64,000 bases of DNA from Lytechinus pictus (lineage: Eukaryota > Echinodermata > Echinoidea > Temnopleuroida > Toxopneustidae), in NCBI RefSeq assembly GCF_037042905.1, contig NC_087253.1, positions 19,185,501-19,249,500 of the forward strand, written 5' to 3'. Within the stretch, counting starts at the first letter, position 1, and every line of letters starts with the position of its first letter. Position numbers and translations under genes: made by a program. The notes beneath the pieces are model-generated. The model saw nothing but the letters and a program-made list of their open reading frames with translations, searched no databases and was not told the origin of the DNA. Below, one piece after another: positions 55,208 through 64,000 of the stretch.

Positions 55208-55375
55208 ATATATATGTATATCTTGCAAGTTAATTTCCATTATTGAGGCAAGTCAATCATTCGGCCTTTTAATTTTATACCCTATACCTACCTAGATGTA
55301 ATTTTGTTTTGTAATCTTGTCTTGATTGTAGATTGCTCCTCTCACGTTGTGCTGCTGGCCAATTGATAAATACTA

Positions 55376-55592
55376 CACTCTAAATTCCAAGGATTTGATA
55401 TAAATCCAGATCGGTTGTGAAAAGTGACCAGCCGAATGTTTGATTTAGATTTAAACCTTGTTGATTTAGATATAGATCTAACAGATTTGAATTCAAATCT
55501 TTTGAGATTTAAAAGTAAAAATTCGGCTGGTCACCATTCACAGCCGATCTGGATTTATTTTAAATTCTTGGAATATAGAGTTTAGACTATCA
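55376..55592. mobile_element. 217-bp foldback element
   Basis: ctctaaattccaaggatttg..gtgaccagccgaat pairs with attcggctggtcac..aaattcttggaatatagag over about 60 bp per arm. Confidence 0.85.
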
Positions 55593-56516
55593 ATTGAATC
55601 ATTGTTTATACATAATTACAGATAGGCCTATAGTTATATTAAGTCGAATACTAATGGCTATAATCCAGATAAGAATCCAAATAAAAATTGAAATGTATTT
55701 CATTAAGGATATACTAACATGCAGAGCTCAACGCAATAAGCAAATTTTGTAAATTTGCTATTACAATTTGACCTGAGCAGCTAAAGGCCATTGGTCTTGA
55801 ATCGGAATAGTGCTTTTAAAGTCACTAAAAATATGCTCGCTACCACTTTTTAAAGCGTAACAAGAACGTAATCTGTTAATGATAAACAATATATTTTGAA
55901 ATGGACAAAATATTGCATCGTATCATTTTCGTGAATGTATAGAAATCAGAGGTGATCTAAGTTTTCATTCATCGATTTGCAAAAAAACAAATACAATAAT
56001 TATCAGATCATTCAATCATGATAATAAAAATTCGCTTATTGCAAACACTTTATTTTGATTCATTTTCCACCATTCCACTTTTATTTCTTTGACGTCTTAA
56101 AATAAAGCATGTAAACAATAAACAATCAGTAAAACACCTTTTAATAAAAACTGAAAATATTTCAAAATGTAATCCGTATGCTCGAAATCGATTATTAATA
56201 GTTTGAATTTGGCAATACCTACATACTAAAGTTCAACACCATGTACTGCTCGTGCGCCCGCCCTTATTCAATTAATTTACTCACATTATTTTTTTTGGGG
56301 GTATTGTTTTCTGAATTTCAGATTGGTATATACATTGCTTTGCTGACACAATTTTGTTGGGTGTGTACGTATTTTTGCCCGAAGTTTGAATACAAATATG
56401 TCCGTAAGAAATTATTTTGGTAATCAGGCGAGTGTCGAAATTGACCCTTGGTGTTTTTATCCTAAATTTGATTTTCGGATCTTTATAGCGCCATTCAAGT
56501 CTTGTCTTTAGCTGAA
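55593..56516. other. Downstream region of the minus-strand gene
   Basis: AT-rich. The 3' UTR of the short-chain collagen C4-like gene should lie here, but I cannot point to its polyadenylation signal. Confidence 0.4.
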
Positions 56517-57004
56517 TCAAATTGTACAAATAACACACGTCAGCTCGTATCCGTTCACATATGGCCCACACTGTATCCCTCCCGGGGAGCACCGAGCCTC
56601 CACCATGTAGAAAAGGGCCCCATCTTGACTTCCGGTCGTTCCAGGAATTCCCATTGCATCCTCGTCCATGCAAACGAAGTCGGTCCTGGTCTTATGAGAG
56701 TACAGACTCGACATGAGGTAGCCCTTGTATTCCAGGCGCCATTTTGAAGACGGGCAGTCGTTACGGCCTGGAATCATGATCTTGGTAAGCCTGGTTGGAG
56801 GTGCTCTGCAGATGGCACAAGCTGGGGTTTGGTCATGGAGATCCTGCAGGACTTGGGCAGTGCTTGTCTCGTACTCCGCGTTGTAAAGCAGGGATCGCGT
56901 CCCGTGGGCAGTTGTCTCTACTTCACTGTAGATGGGCTCTTTGGGGAGGCAAAGGTAATTGACACCACCGCCAGTGTGGCTGTAGTGGGCTCCTGCTGTA
57001 CTTC
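56517..57004 (-). CDS. C4-like gene exon 5: main part of the domain and stop
   Basis: Residues 151-312 in one exon, from the acceptor gatttcacag to TGA. It holds the rest of the first half, a linker with CAIC, the second half and the Cys-rich end. Confidence 0.9.
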
Positions 57005-57272
57005 CTGTGAAATCAAATTCAAATGCAAATCAAAGATATAAGATATTAAAAAGGCATCAAATCAACGATTTAACATTAACATAATGAAGCAACGCAATAT
57101 ATCGCCGAAAGACATAAATAAAGAAGTCGTTATAGCAGCAGCAGCACCAGCAGCGGAGGTAGTAGCAGTAGTAGTAGTAATAGTAGTCGTAGTAGTATGA
57201 GTAGTAAAAGTAGTAGTAACGGTTGTTAAAGTAGTAGTAGTAATAGTAGTAGTAGTAGCTGGAGTATAGGGC

Positions 57273-57312
<40 letters not shown>

Positions 57313-57320
57313 TTACGGTA

Positions 57321-57371
<51 letters not shown>

Positions 57372-57372
57372 A

Positions 57373-57403
<31 letters not shown>

Positions 57404-57406
57404 GTA

Positions 57407-57466
<60 letters not shown>

Positions 57467-57697
57467 TAGTAGAAGTAGTAGTTGTAGTAGTAGAAGTGGT
57501 CATAATTTTTGTCTTCTATTTTATTTCCGAGCAGATCAATACAAGGACAAAAAGAACATCGGCGGATCGCCAAATTCAGCAAAGCTGCATAATATTACTG
57601 TTCTTCCTTGGGGTTTAGGTTGTTTATTTGTATTAAATACCTGTAGCAGTATCGACGTAGTAGAGTAGTAGTTATGTAGTAGTAGTAGTAGTAGTAA

Positions 57698-57732
<35 letters not shown>

Positions 57733-57734
57733 TA

Positions 57735-57794
<60 letters not shown>

Positions 57795-60700
57795 TAGTAG
57801 AAGTAGTAGTTGTAGTAGTAGAAGTGGTCATAATTTTTGTCTTCTATTTTATTTCCGAGCAGATCAATACAAGGACAAAAAGAACATCGGCGGATCGCCA
57901 AATTCAGCAAAGCTGCATAATATTACTGTTCTTCCTTAGGGTTTAGGTTGTTTATTTGTATTAAATACCTGTAGCAGTATCGACGTAGTAGAGTAGTAGT
58001 TATGTAGTAGTAGTAGTAGTAATAGTAGTAGTAGTAGTATTTGAATATGATTAATTAAGAGAATAAAGAGCGCCATCATTTGAATTATACTACTACAACA
58101 CTAACTATACAATTTTTGAATGAATGATTTACCAAATGGCAAAATTTTAGATTTTTTTTAAAGGAAAGGCCAAAGTACTGGCAAGTTCTTGAATCTTCTT
58201 TCCCCCTTCTCTCTCCCTTCCCCACTCCCTTGCTATCCTACACACTCTCATACTTGCACTTTTGCCTTATTGCACCCACATATAATGTGTTGCTGAAGAT
58301 GCCGTGGACGGGATCGAACCCCGGACTTTCATGTCTAGTTAGGTGCCTTGAGCCACTCGGCCACAACACGTACATTTACTCTCTCACACCCTCTCTCGTG
58401 CACTCACACACCCAAACCTATACTAACACCACACACTCTCATACGTACCCTTCACACGCACCCTCAACTTCACTAACACCACACACACACCCTCTCTCAC
58501 GCACAACCTCTTATGCACATCCCTACACACACCCACTAATACCACACACCCTCTCTCACGCACAAATTCTCATGCACACCCGTACACACACTCACATACA
58601 CCACACACCCTCTCACGCACAACCTTTTATGCACACCCCTACACACACCCACTAACACCACACACCCTCTCTCACGCACAACCTCTCATGCACACCCGTA
58701 CACACACCCTCTTACGCACACCTCTTACGCCACACATCCTCTTACGCACAACCTCATCACCAGATACATACCCTCACCCTCACTAACACCACACACCCTC
58801 CCTCACGCATAACCTCTCAAGCACACCCCTACACACACCCACATACACATCCTGTTACGCTCACCCTCACCATCTCTAACAGAAACCTCACACACACACA
58901 CCCTCGCTAATACCACAACCCCTCTTTCAGGCACAACTTTTTTTTTTTAACATGTTCACACCTAGTTACCAACAATGCATATAGCATTTCCATTTATTTT
59001 AAAGCAGGTAAAAGAGCATTGTAGATTAAATGCCTTGCTCACGGGCATAGCTGCCGCGGCCGAGGATCGAACCCCGGACAACTTACACAACTTACACACA
59101 TCCGCCACGTACCCTCACACACAGGCACACGCGCGTACCTCCGATTGCTTTCTCTTTTCTCAATTATTCAGTGTCAATCATGGGCGGAAATCTCTCCCCA
59201 AAGGTAAGGATCTAGGATTTTCCAAGAGGGGGGGGGGGGGAGGGTACATTTTCCCCCGGAAAAAAAAAAAAAGTTATCACCAAAAATGTAAGGTCATTTC
59301 GTTCAAAATAAATTTGACAAGCAAAAGAAAACATCAACAACAACAAAAAGGTTATCACTCTTTCAAAAGGGGGGTCACACTGGGGAAAAGGTTTTTTTTA
59401 TTATGGCTTTTATTTTAATTTTGAATTATATTTTTTTTCCATCATAAAAGACCACAAATAGTAGGGGGACATTTGATATTGTGCCCCCCCCTTTCCAAAT
59501 GGTAGGGGGACGCGTCTCCCCTGGGATTTCCGCCCATGGTATCATTAATGATTCACTGAACTGACCTAGTAATAATTTATTTCGTATTATTCCTACCAAC
59601 ACGAAAATCTTAAAAAGGAACCCCATAGGAGAAAAGATATAAATGATGATAAAAGGTCCTAAAATGGCACTGTTTTAGGACCTACCTGAATAGACCAGTT
59701 CCGAACCGTTGGGACAATCGTCTCGTCCCCAGTGAGTATAAATAGTGCCACCTAAAAGAAATATAATGCAAATAACAGGGAATTTAACGAAAAGTATTCA
59801 TATTCTGATTTGTGTCTAGTCATAGTAGGTGGGTGTTTCATAAAGCTGTTCGTAAGTTAAGAGCGACTTTTAGAACGACTGGTGATCCTTACTTGTGATA
59901 ATTGGTATATTAATTGGCGATGGTTAAGCGCGTAAGAAAGGTTCACCAGTCGTTCTTAAAGTCGCTCTTAACTTACGAACAGCTTTATGAAACACCCACC
60001 TGAGCTACCATGATTTAATATCGTTGATGCTCAATAAAGGTGATAAAATGATAATTAATATTAGTTTACTTGACACATATTTTACGAAATTTTGTATTAA
60101 ATATCATTGCATGAAAAAAAATCCATGTTAACTTTATATTGTCGTATATAGGCAATAAATAAGTGAAGGAAATATATGAAGCTGAAATGTGTTATAATCT
60201 GTAAGAAGTTGAGGATCCCACGTGTAGAAAAATTACAATTTCTAAAAAGGTTGCATAAAACACATATACGGTAGCTTTACAGCACTTATGATATTCTTTT
60301 TCATGTTTTTTTAGGGGGGGGGGGTGATATAATTAAAATAAAAAGGGAAATGAAATTTCTTACGTTCCAATCTTATTTTCACCCAGTTTTTTTAATAAAT
60401 CATTCATGTATATCATTTTCATAGGATAAGATGGAGCTATATATCTATATAAATATACTCTATATATGATCATCACCTGCTGGTGTAAGCGAATGAAGGC
60501 CGAGAAGGATACGATTCAGCTCGCTGACACCGGTCACAGCGTCCGACTCGTTCGTAAAGGTTCCGGAAAGAGCCGACAGTGACGTATCGCTATTTCGGCG
60601 GTTCCGAACTTTCAAGTTGTTCACGAGGTAGTCTCGGAGCTCTTCGACGTTGCCATTTCCGATTGTTTCCGAAGCTGGTTCTTGAGACTGATTATCGTAC

Positions 60701-63310
60701 GAAGCAAATAGAGACATAAGGTGAATGAAAAGTATTATCAAAACATATAAAAATCAGTAAATCGGAAGAAACTTACGATAATATTATAATGCTCATTTAA
60801 CAAAGCCCATCAAAACCTTTGGATAAGAGTTAGCCATAATTATTATATTCCAGTACACTGTAAAAAAAAAATGGTAAAACTTTAATCAGCACGAGGATAA
60901 TTATGTTTCCAACCAATTTGGGGCAGTATTTTACCCAATATGCTTCCCGGGGAAGCATATTGTCCAGTATGGTTAAAAATAAGCAGCAGTTACTTTAGAA
61001 TAGGCAAAATTTTATCACACCGGATAAATAAAAATGCCCAATATTGGTTGGACACATAATTACCCCCATGGAGCATTTTTACCCAATATTTTTTTTAGAG
61101 TGTATCAAATGAAATTCGAATATTGCAAAAAGTGTAGCGGTCATTAGATAGTTTTTCAGCCATTAGAATTCAAATTTGGAGCCTAGCCCATGCATGACGT
61201 ACATTCCTATCCAGAATACCGCTGCGTTCTCCTCCCTATATATTCATGCGCAGTAAAGATGATTTTTTTTTTGTAAAGGAGAAGGTTTCACGTCCTGTAA
61301 TGAGAAATCTTTATACCACTGTAATGCGAAGTTAAAAACAGTGGAAATTCCGGTTCCGAGACATTTGCCCCGTCGACAATTGCAACGATAGAAAATCTGC
61401 TCGCTAAGACGGACATAAAATCTTACCTCCGAAATTAAATAAACACTAATCCTTATCTTTACATTATTCTAAACAAAAGAAACTCGACTACAATCTAACT
61501 CCCTAAGCCCTCCGACATATTAAGACAGGAACAAATGTCGCAGGAGCATCATTATGTCGTGACACCGAAATGCCATGAGATCTTTGTTTAAGAAATAAAT
61601 TGAATTAATTGACTATACCTGATGAAGTCCGGGAATTATCTGTCTCAATACGCTCACTAATTCATGGAAATCTTGAGAAAGTTCTGCCAGACTTTCTGCG
61701 GTTGTTGCCTCATCTGTAATGATCAATAGAGAGGACACAATTGACTTACAGTCAATTGGGTTGTTTGTGGGGGCGTCGTGGTCTAGTGGTTATGACTCTC
61801 GTCTTTCAGTATGAGGGACGTGGGTTCGATTCCCAGCCATGGCATGTTTTCCTTCGTCAAGAAATTTACCCCCATTGTGCTGTACTCAACCCAGGTGAGG
61901 TAGGAAGAAATTCCTTGAATGCTTAATAATCAGCACCTGTAAGGCAGCACAGCTAAGGCCAGGGTAATAATAGCAGCGCTTTGTATCTTCAAGAAAGCAA
62001 AGAAACGCGTGACCATCGCATGAATTGAATTGGTCATATTTTTAAAAAGTGCTTCATTCCAATACTTATCCCAGTAGATATCGCAATAAGCATTGTAGAC
62101 GTGTTGTGGCTCAGTGGATAAGCCTCCGGACTTGGAACCACAAGGTCCGGGGTTCGAGTCCCACCATGGCACTTGCGTCCTTTGGCAAGGCGTTTTACTA
62201 CATCTGCCACTTTTCACTCAGGTATAGTAAATGGATACCCGGTAGGTAGGAAGGAATTCCTTGAATGCTTGAGCGCCGATCAGGGTAGCCGTGCTAAAGC
62301 CGGGGTGAGTATGCAGCGCTTAGAAGCATTGTATTGATTATTAAGCGCTATATAAATGTTGCATACAATTATGAATTATTATTATCATTATTATTATTAA
62401 ACATGATATACTAGGACTAGGATGATGTCTAATATAAATTTCACATAGTATTCGAATTCGAATCATTAATTTTCTTCTATGCAATAACAATTTAAAGATA
62501 ACAGTTCTCTCCCAGATGGCGAGCATTATGGGACAAACATCGAATGCGCATATTTGATAATTTCATGACATAACATATATATAATTGCTTATGACATAAC
62601 ATTTTTTTAAATTCCAATCGCAAAAGTGCAGTTTTCCATTCTGAAATTGAAGATAAAAACTGAAATATATATTTCCGAGGTACCTACTGAACTGGGGATG
62701 ACACGACATCTGCTTCGGCGACAATTGCTCCGAGCTTTATTTCGAAGTTGATAATTCCGTTTGTGGAATTTAATTACAGCGGAGCAATTGCCGCCGGAGC
62801 AAATGTCATGGAACCGAACTGGGATATGACTCCCACCCCCACTCTCCATCATCATGCACACACTTACTACACCTGTACACACAGCACATGCAACTAAAAA
62901 TGTTCTTCTACATTCTGTGAAACAAGAGTCAGGTTATATCACCAAAACTTCTTGATATCACCTTTTAATCTTAATTCATATTCAGCAATGTTCTGATGAC
63001 ATTTCGTAGTCCTCAAAATCAAACTTTTGCTCGGTTTCTCCTTCCAGGTTTAAGAGAACGTCAACTTGAAAGATTTTTTGTTTAATCGAAATTTGGATCG
63101 CGATACAAATTGTATTTTCCCTTGCGTATAATTGGCCCTATACCTTAGTAAGAATACCTGCAGCAGAATAAAGTTACTATGTTCCTAATCGTTACAATAT
63201 AATGCACTATAAATACAGCTAGTTAGTTTACCTTGATTAATCGGCGAAGTTGTAGCTACACAAAGAAAGCAGCCCAGTAAACTGATCAGAAAATATGATG
63301 CCGCCGCCAT
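56517..63310 (-). CDS. Secreted protein with short-chain collagen C4-like domain, 5 exons
   Basis: Exons in coding order: 63310-63232, 61713-61619, 60687-60477, 59751-59686 and 57004-56517; 939 nt, 312 residues. Residues 1-20 (MAAASYFLISLLGCFLCVAT) are a signal peptide. Residues 21-128 are polar, acidic and probably helical, without a named domain. From 129 on the sequence matches the family annotated in invertebrates as short-chain collagen C4-like (WGRDDCPNGSELVYSG, HTGGGVNYLCLPKEP). A second, weaker version of the same pattern follows (PGRNDCPSSKWRLEYKG, DFVCMDED). The final part is Cys-rich (CSPGGIQCG, ELTCVICTI). No Gly-X-Y collagen repeat is present. It is probably an extracellular matrix or recognition protein; the exact role is unknown. 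Confidence 0.85.
57120..58045. repeat. GTA microsatellite with a 328-bp direct duplication
   Basis: Long gta/agt arrays flank two near-identical blocks (cataatttttgtcttctatt at 57501 and 57829) that differ by very few bases, and a third partial start (cagtatcgacgtagtagagt) lies at 57977. It sits in the last intron of the C4-like gene. Leu/Tyr/Thr-only open frames here are repeat translations. Confidence 0.92.
58300..58376 (-). mobile_element. tRNA-like SINE head remnant
   Basis: Minus strand gttgtggccgagtggctcaa and gtccggggttcgatcccgtc form A- and B-box regions of a Leu/Ser-like tRNA. Another B-box remnant lies at 59050-59085. Neither shows proper acceptor-stem pairing. Confidence 0.6.
58380..58920. 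repeat. CA-rich minisatellite
   Basis: Units of roughly 60-75 bp with caccctctctcacgcacaac and ctacacacacccacta. The threonine/histidine/serine open frame over it is not a gene. Confidence 0.88.
59179..59538. mobile_element. hAT-like MITE
   Basis: Ends catgggcggaaatc and gatttccgcccatg are perfect inverted repeats. The flanks GTGTCAAT and GTATCATT agree in 6 of 8 positions. The interior has poly-G and poly-A tracts. Confidence 0.78.
59686..59751 (-). CDS. C4-like gene exon 4
   Basis: A 66-nt exon encoding GTIYTHWGRDDCPNGSELVY, the entry of the C4-like domain. Phase 1 at both ends. Confidence 0.88.
59827..60001. mobile_element. Foldback MITE, family A, copy 4
   Basis: aggtgggtgtttcataaagc and its partner gctttatgaaacacccacct, with the core gttcgtaagttaagagcgac: a near-perfect hairpin in intron 3 of the C4-like gene. 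Confidence 0.9.
60477..60687 (-). CDS. C4-like gene exon 3
   Basis: Residues 59-128, polar with a heptad-like Leu spacing (LRDYLVNNLKV, LNRILLGLHSL) and one sequon (NES). The acceptor is gataatcag, the donor gtgatg, phase 1. Confidence 0.82.
60857..61105. mobile_element. MITE with TTGGTTGGACACAT, copy 2
   Basis: Full-length relative of 34532-34783, with a tcccggggaagcatattgtc variant in the middle and agagtgta at the end. Confidence 0.83.
61352..61566. mobile_element. MITE of the GGCGACAATTG type
   Basis: Ends ggttccgagacatttgcccc and aaatgtcgcaggagcatcat are inverted, matching the family of 200-403. It lies in intron 2 of the C4-like gene. Confidence 0.65.
61619..61713 (-). CDS. C4-like gene exon 2
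   Basis: Residues 27-58, DEATTAESLAELSQDFHELV and onwards, acidic and helical. The acceptor is cattacag and the donor gtatag; ends in phase 0. Confidence 0.8.
61768..62000 (+). mobile_element. tRNA-derived SINE in C4-like gene intron 1
   Basis: Head cgtggtctagtggttatgac and gtgggttcgattcccagcc, body ctcaacccaggtgaggtagg, 3' end gcgctttgtatcttcaaga. Antisense to the host gene. Confidence 0.87.
62097..62400 (+). mobile_element. Second tRNA-derived SINE in the same intron
   Basis: Head gttgtggctcagtggataag and ccggggttcgagtcccacc, body tttggcaaggcg and atacccggtaggtagg, 3' end gcgctatataaatgttgc with an ATT tail. The head differs from the previous copy. Confidence 0.85.
62693..62816. mobile_element. 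Short MITE of the GGCGACAATTG type
   Basis: tcggcgacaattgctccgag and cggagcaattgccgccggag are inverted in 120 bp: the shortest and cleanest member of this family in the window. Confidence 0.75.
63232..63310 (-). CDS. C4-like gene exon 1: signal peptide
   Basis: Residues 1-26 plus one base. A clear hydrophobic core lies between positions 5 and 18; cleavage probably after about 20. The donor is gtaaac, phase 1. Confidence 0.8.
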
Positions 63311-64000
63311 ATTGCACCAAAGTCACGTCAAGGAGCTCAAATTGACACTGACGTTTGGATTAGAGAGACCTATTAATCTTGTTTATGCCGAAAAGTCAAA
63401 AAGAGTTTACGAATGATAGACATCGCCGCTCTCAATATATACCGATGTGCAGAACTTTTTATGAAGCCGACATCGAGGGGGGGGGGGGGGGGGGGTTCAT
63501 TCTCAGATTCCATTCTTCCTGCTCCATGGCGCATGCGCATTGACACGAACTCCCACGCTCGCTGTACTTTGCGACAGGTGCAACTTTCTCAAATCTGACA
63601 GTGCAAGTGCCAAGTGGCGTGTATCTATAAAGAAAAGGAAATACAAAATTGGACAGATGAATATTAACATAAATTTGGATGTCAAAGTTTTCTAGATATA
63701 TTGAGTAATGATAATCTGTTATTTAGCTTTTTCCACTCGATATTTCCGTAGTGCCCCCTTCCTCTTTGAACGAGGGGGGGGGGGGGGAGGTGGACATCAC
63801 GCTTGCCCATTGAAGCGTTGAAAATGATTGATTTTTTTCACAGCCGGGCGAAGTCAGCTCGTACAGTGCAAAAGGTTTTAATATTGCTGAAATCGGAAAA
63901 CGGGAAATAGGTTACTTCTCAATTATCGATACATGAAAAGGGTATACATCTCAACCTATCACGCATAATTATAATATTTCAAGCATAGTTTAAGGTGGGA
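63311..64000. other. Upstream of the C4-like gene
   Basis: Expected promoter and 5' UTR region for the minus-strand gene. Poly-G runs lie near 63480 and 63777. No core promoter motif or other gene is supported. Confidence 0.45.

Noticed and set aside
57057-57910. Long minus-strand open frames (up to 148 codons) of Leu, Tyr and Thr
   Set aside because: They are translations of the GTA/TAC microsatellite in different frames, with no start, splice or domain evidence.
58230-58655. 141-codon open frame rich in Thr, His and Ser
   Set aside because: It covers a tRNA-like remnant and a CA-rich minisatellite; no gene features.
1-64000. CRISPR arrays, operons or phage-type systems
   Set aside because: Introns, SINEs and MITEs show the DNA is eukaryotic; no repeat-spacer structure is present.

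Overview
The window is eukaryotic nuclear DNA, almost certainly from a sea urchin (echinoid) or close echinoderm relative. The main reason is a complete gene for the sperm-type Na+/H+ exchanger sNHE (SLC9C1), which joins an NHE transport domain, a voltage-sensor domain and a cyclic-nucleotide-binding domain. Its 21 exons add up to a 1337-residue protein with consistent splice phases. AT-rich introns, tRNA-derived SINEs, many short foldback and terminal-inverted-repeat (TIR) elements, and poly-G tracts inside hAT-like elements fit the same setting. The species cannot be named from sequence alone.

Layout: 1-1608 is upstream DNA with MITE-like repeats. 1609-27906 (+) is sNHE, followed by a likely polyadenylation signal near 28693. 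28.7-38.3 kb is intergenic and packed with transposons, including a three-level nested insertion with exact 8-bp target duplications. 38315-51949 (+) is an eight-exon gene for a secreted mosaic protein: signal peptide, Cys-rich N-terminal domain, EGF, Thr-rich linker, EGF, C-type lectin (362 aa). 51950-56516 is intergenic. 56517-63310 (-) is a five-exon gene for a secreted 312-aa protein ending in a 'short-chain collagen C4-like' domain without collagen triplets. 63311-64000 holds nothing recognised.

The three genes are not an evident functional unit. sNHE acts in the sperm flagellum (hyperpolarisation and cAMP controlled proton export). The other two encode secreted proteins of adhesion, recognition or matrix type.

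The strongest unexplained structure is shared by the first two genes: introns repeatedly carry degenerate tandem copies of a segment spanning an exon/intron junction (intron end plus exon start, or exon end plus intron start), often with a period near 165-185 bp. The clearest case is sNHE intron 11, with six partial copies of the 5' part of the voltage-sensor exon ahead of the real exon. Similar relics sit in sNHE introns 3, 5, 9 and 18 and in intron 4 of the lectin gene.
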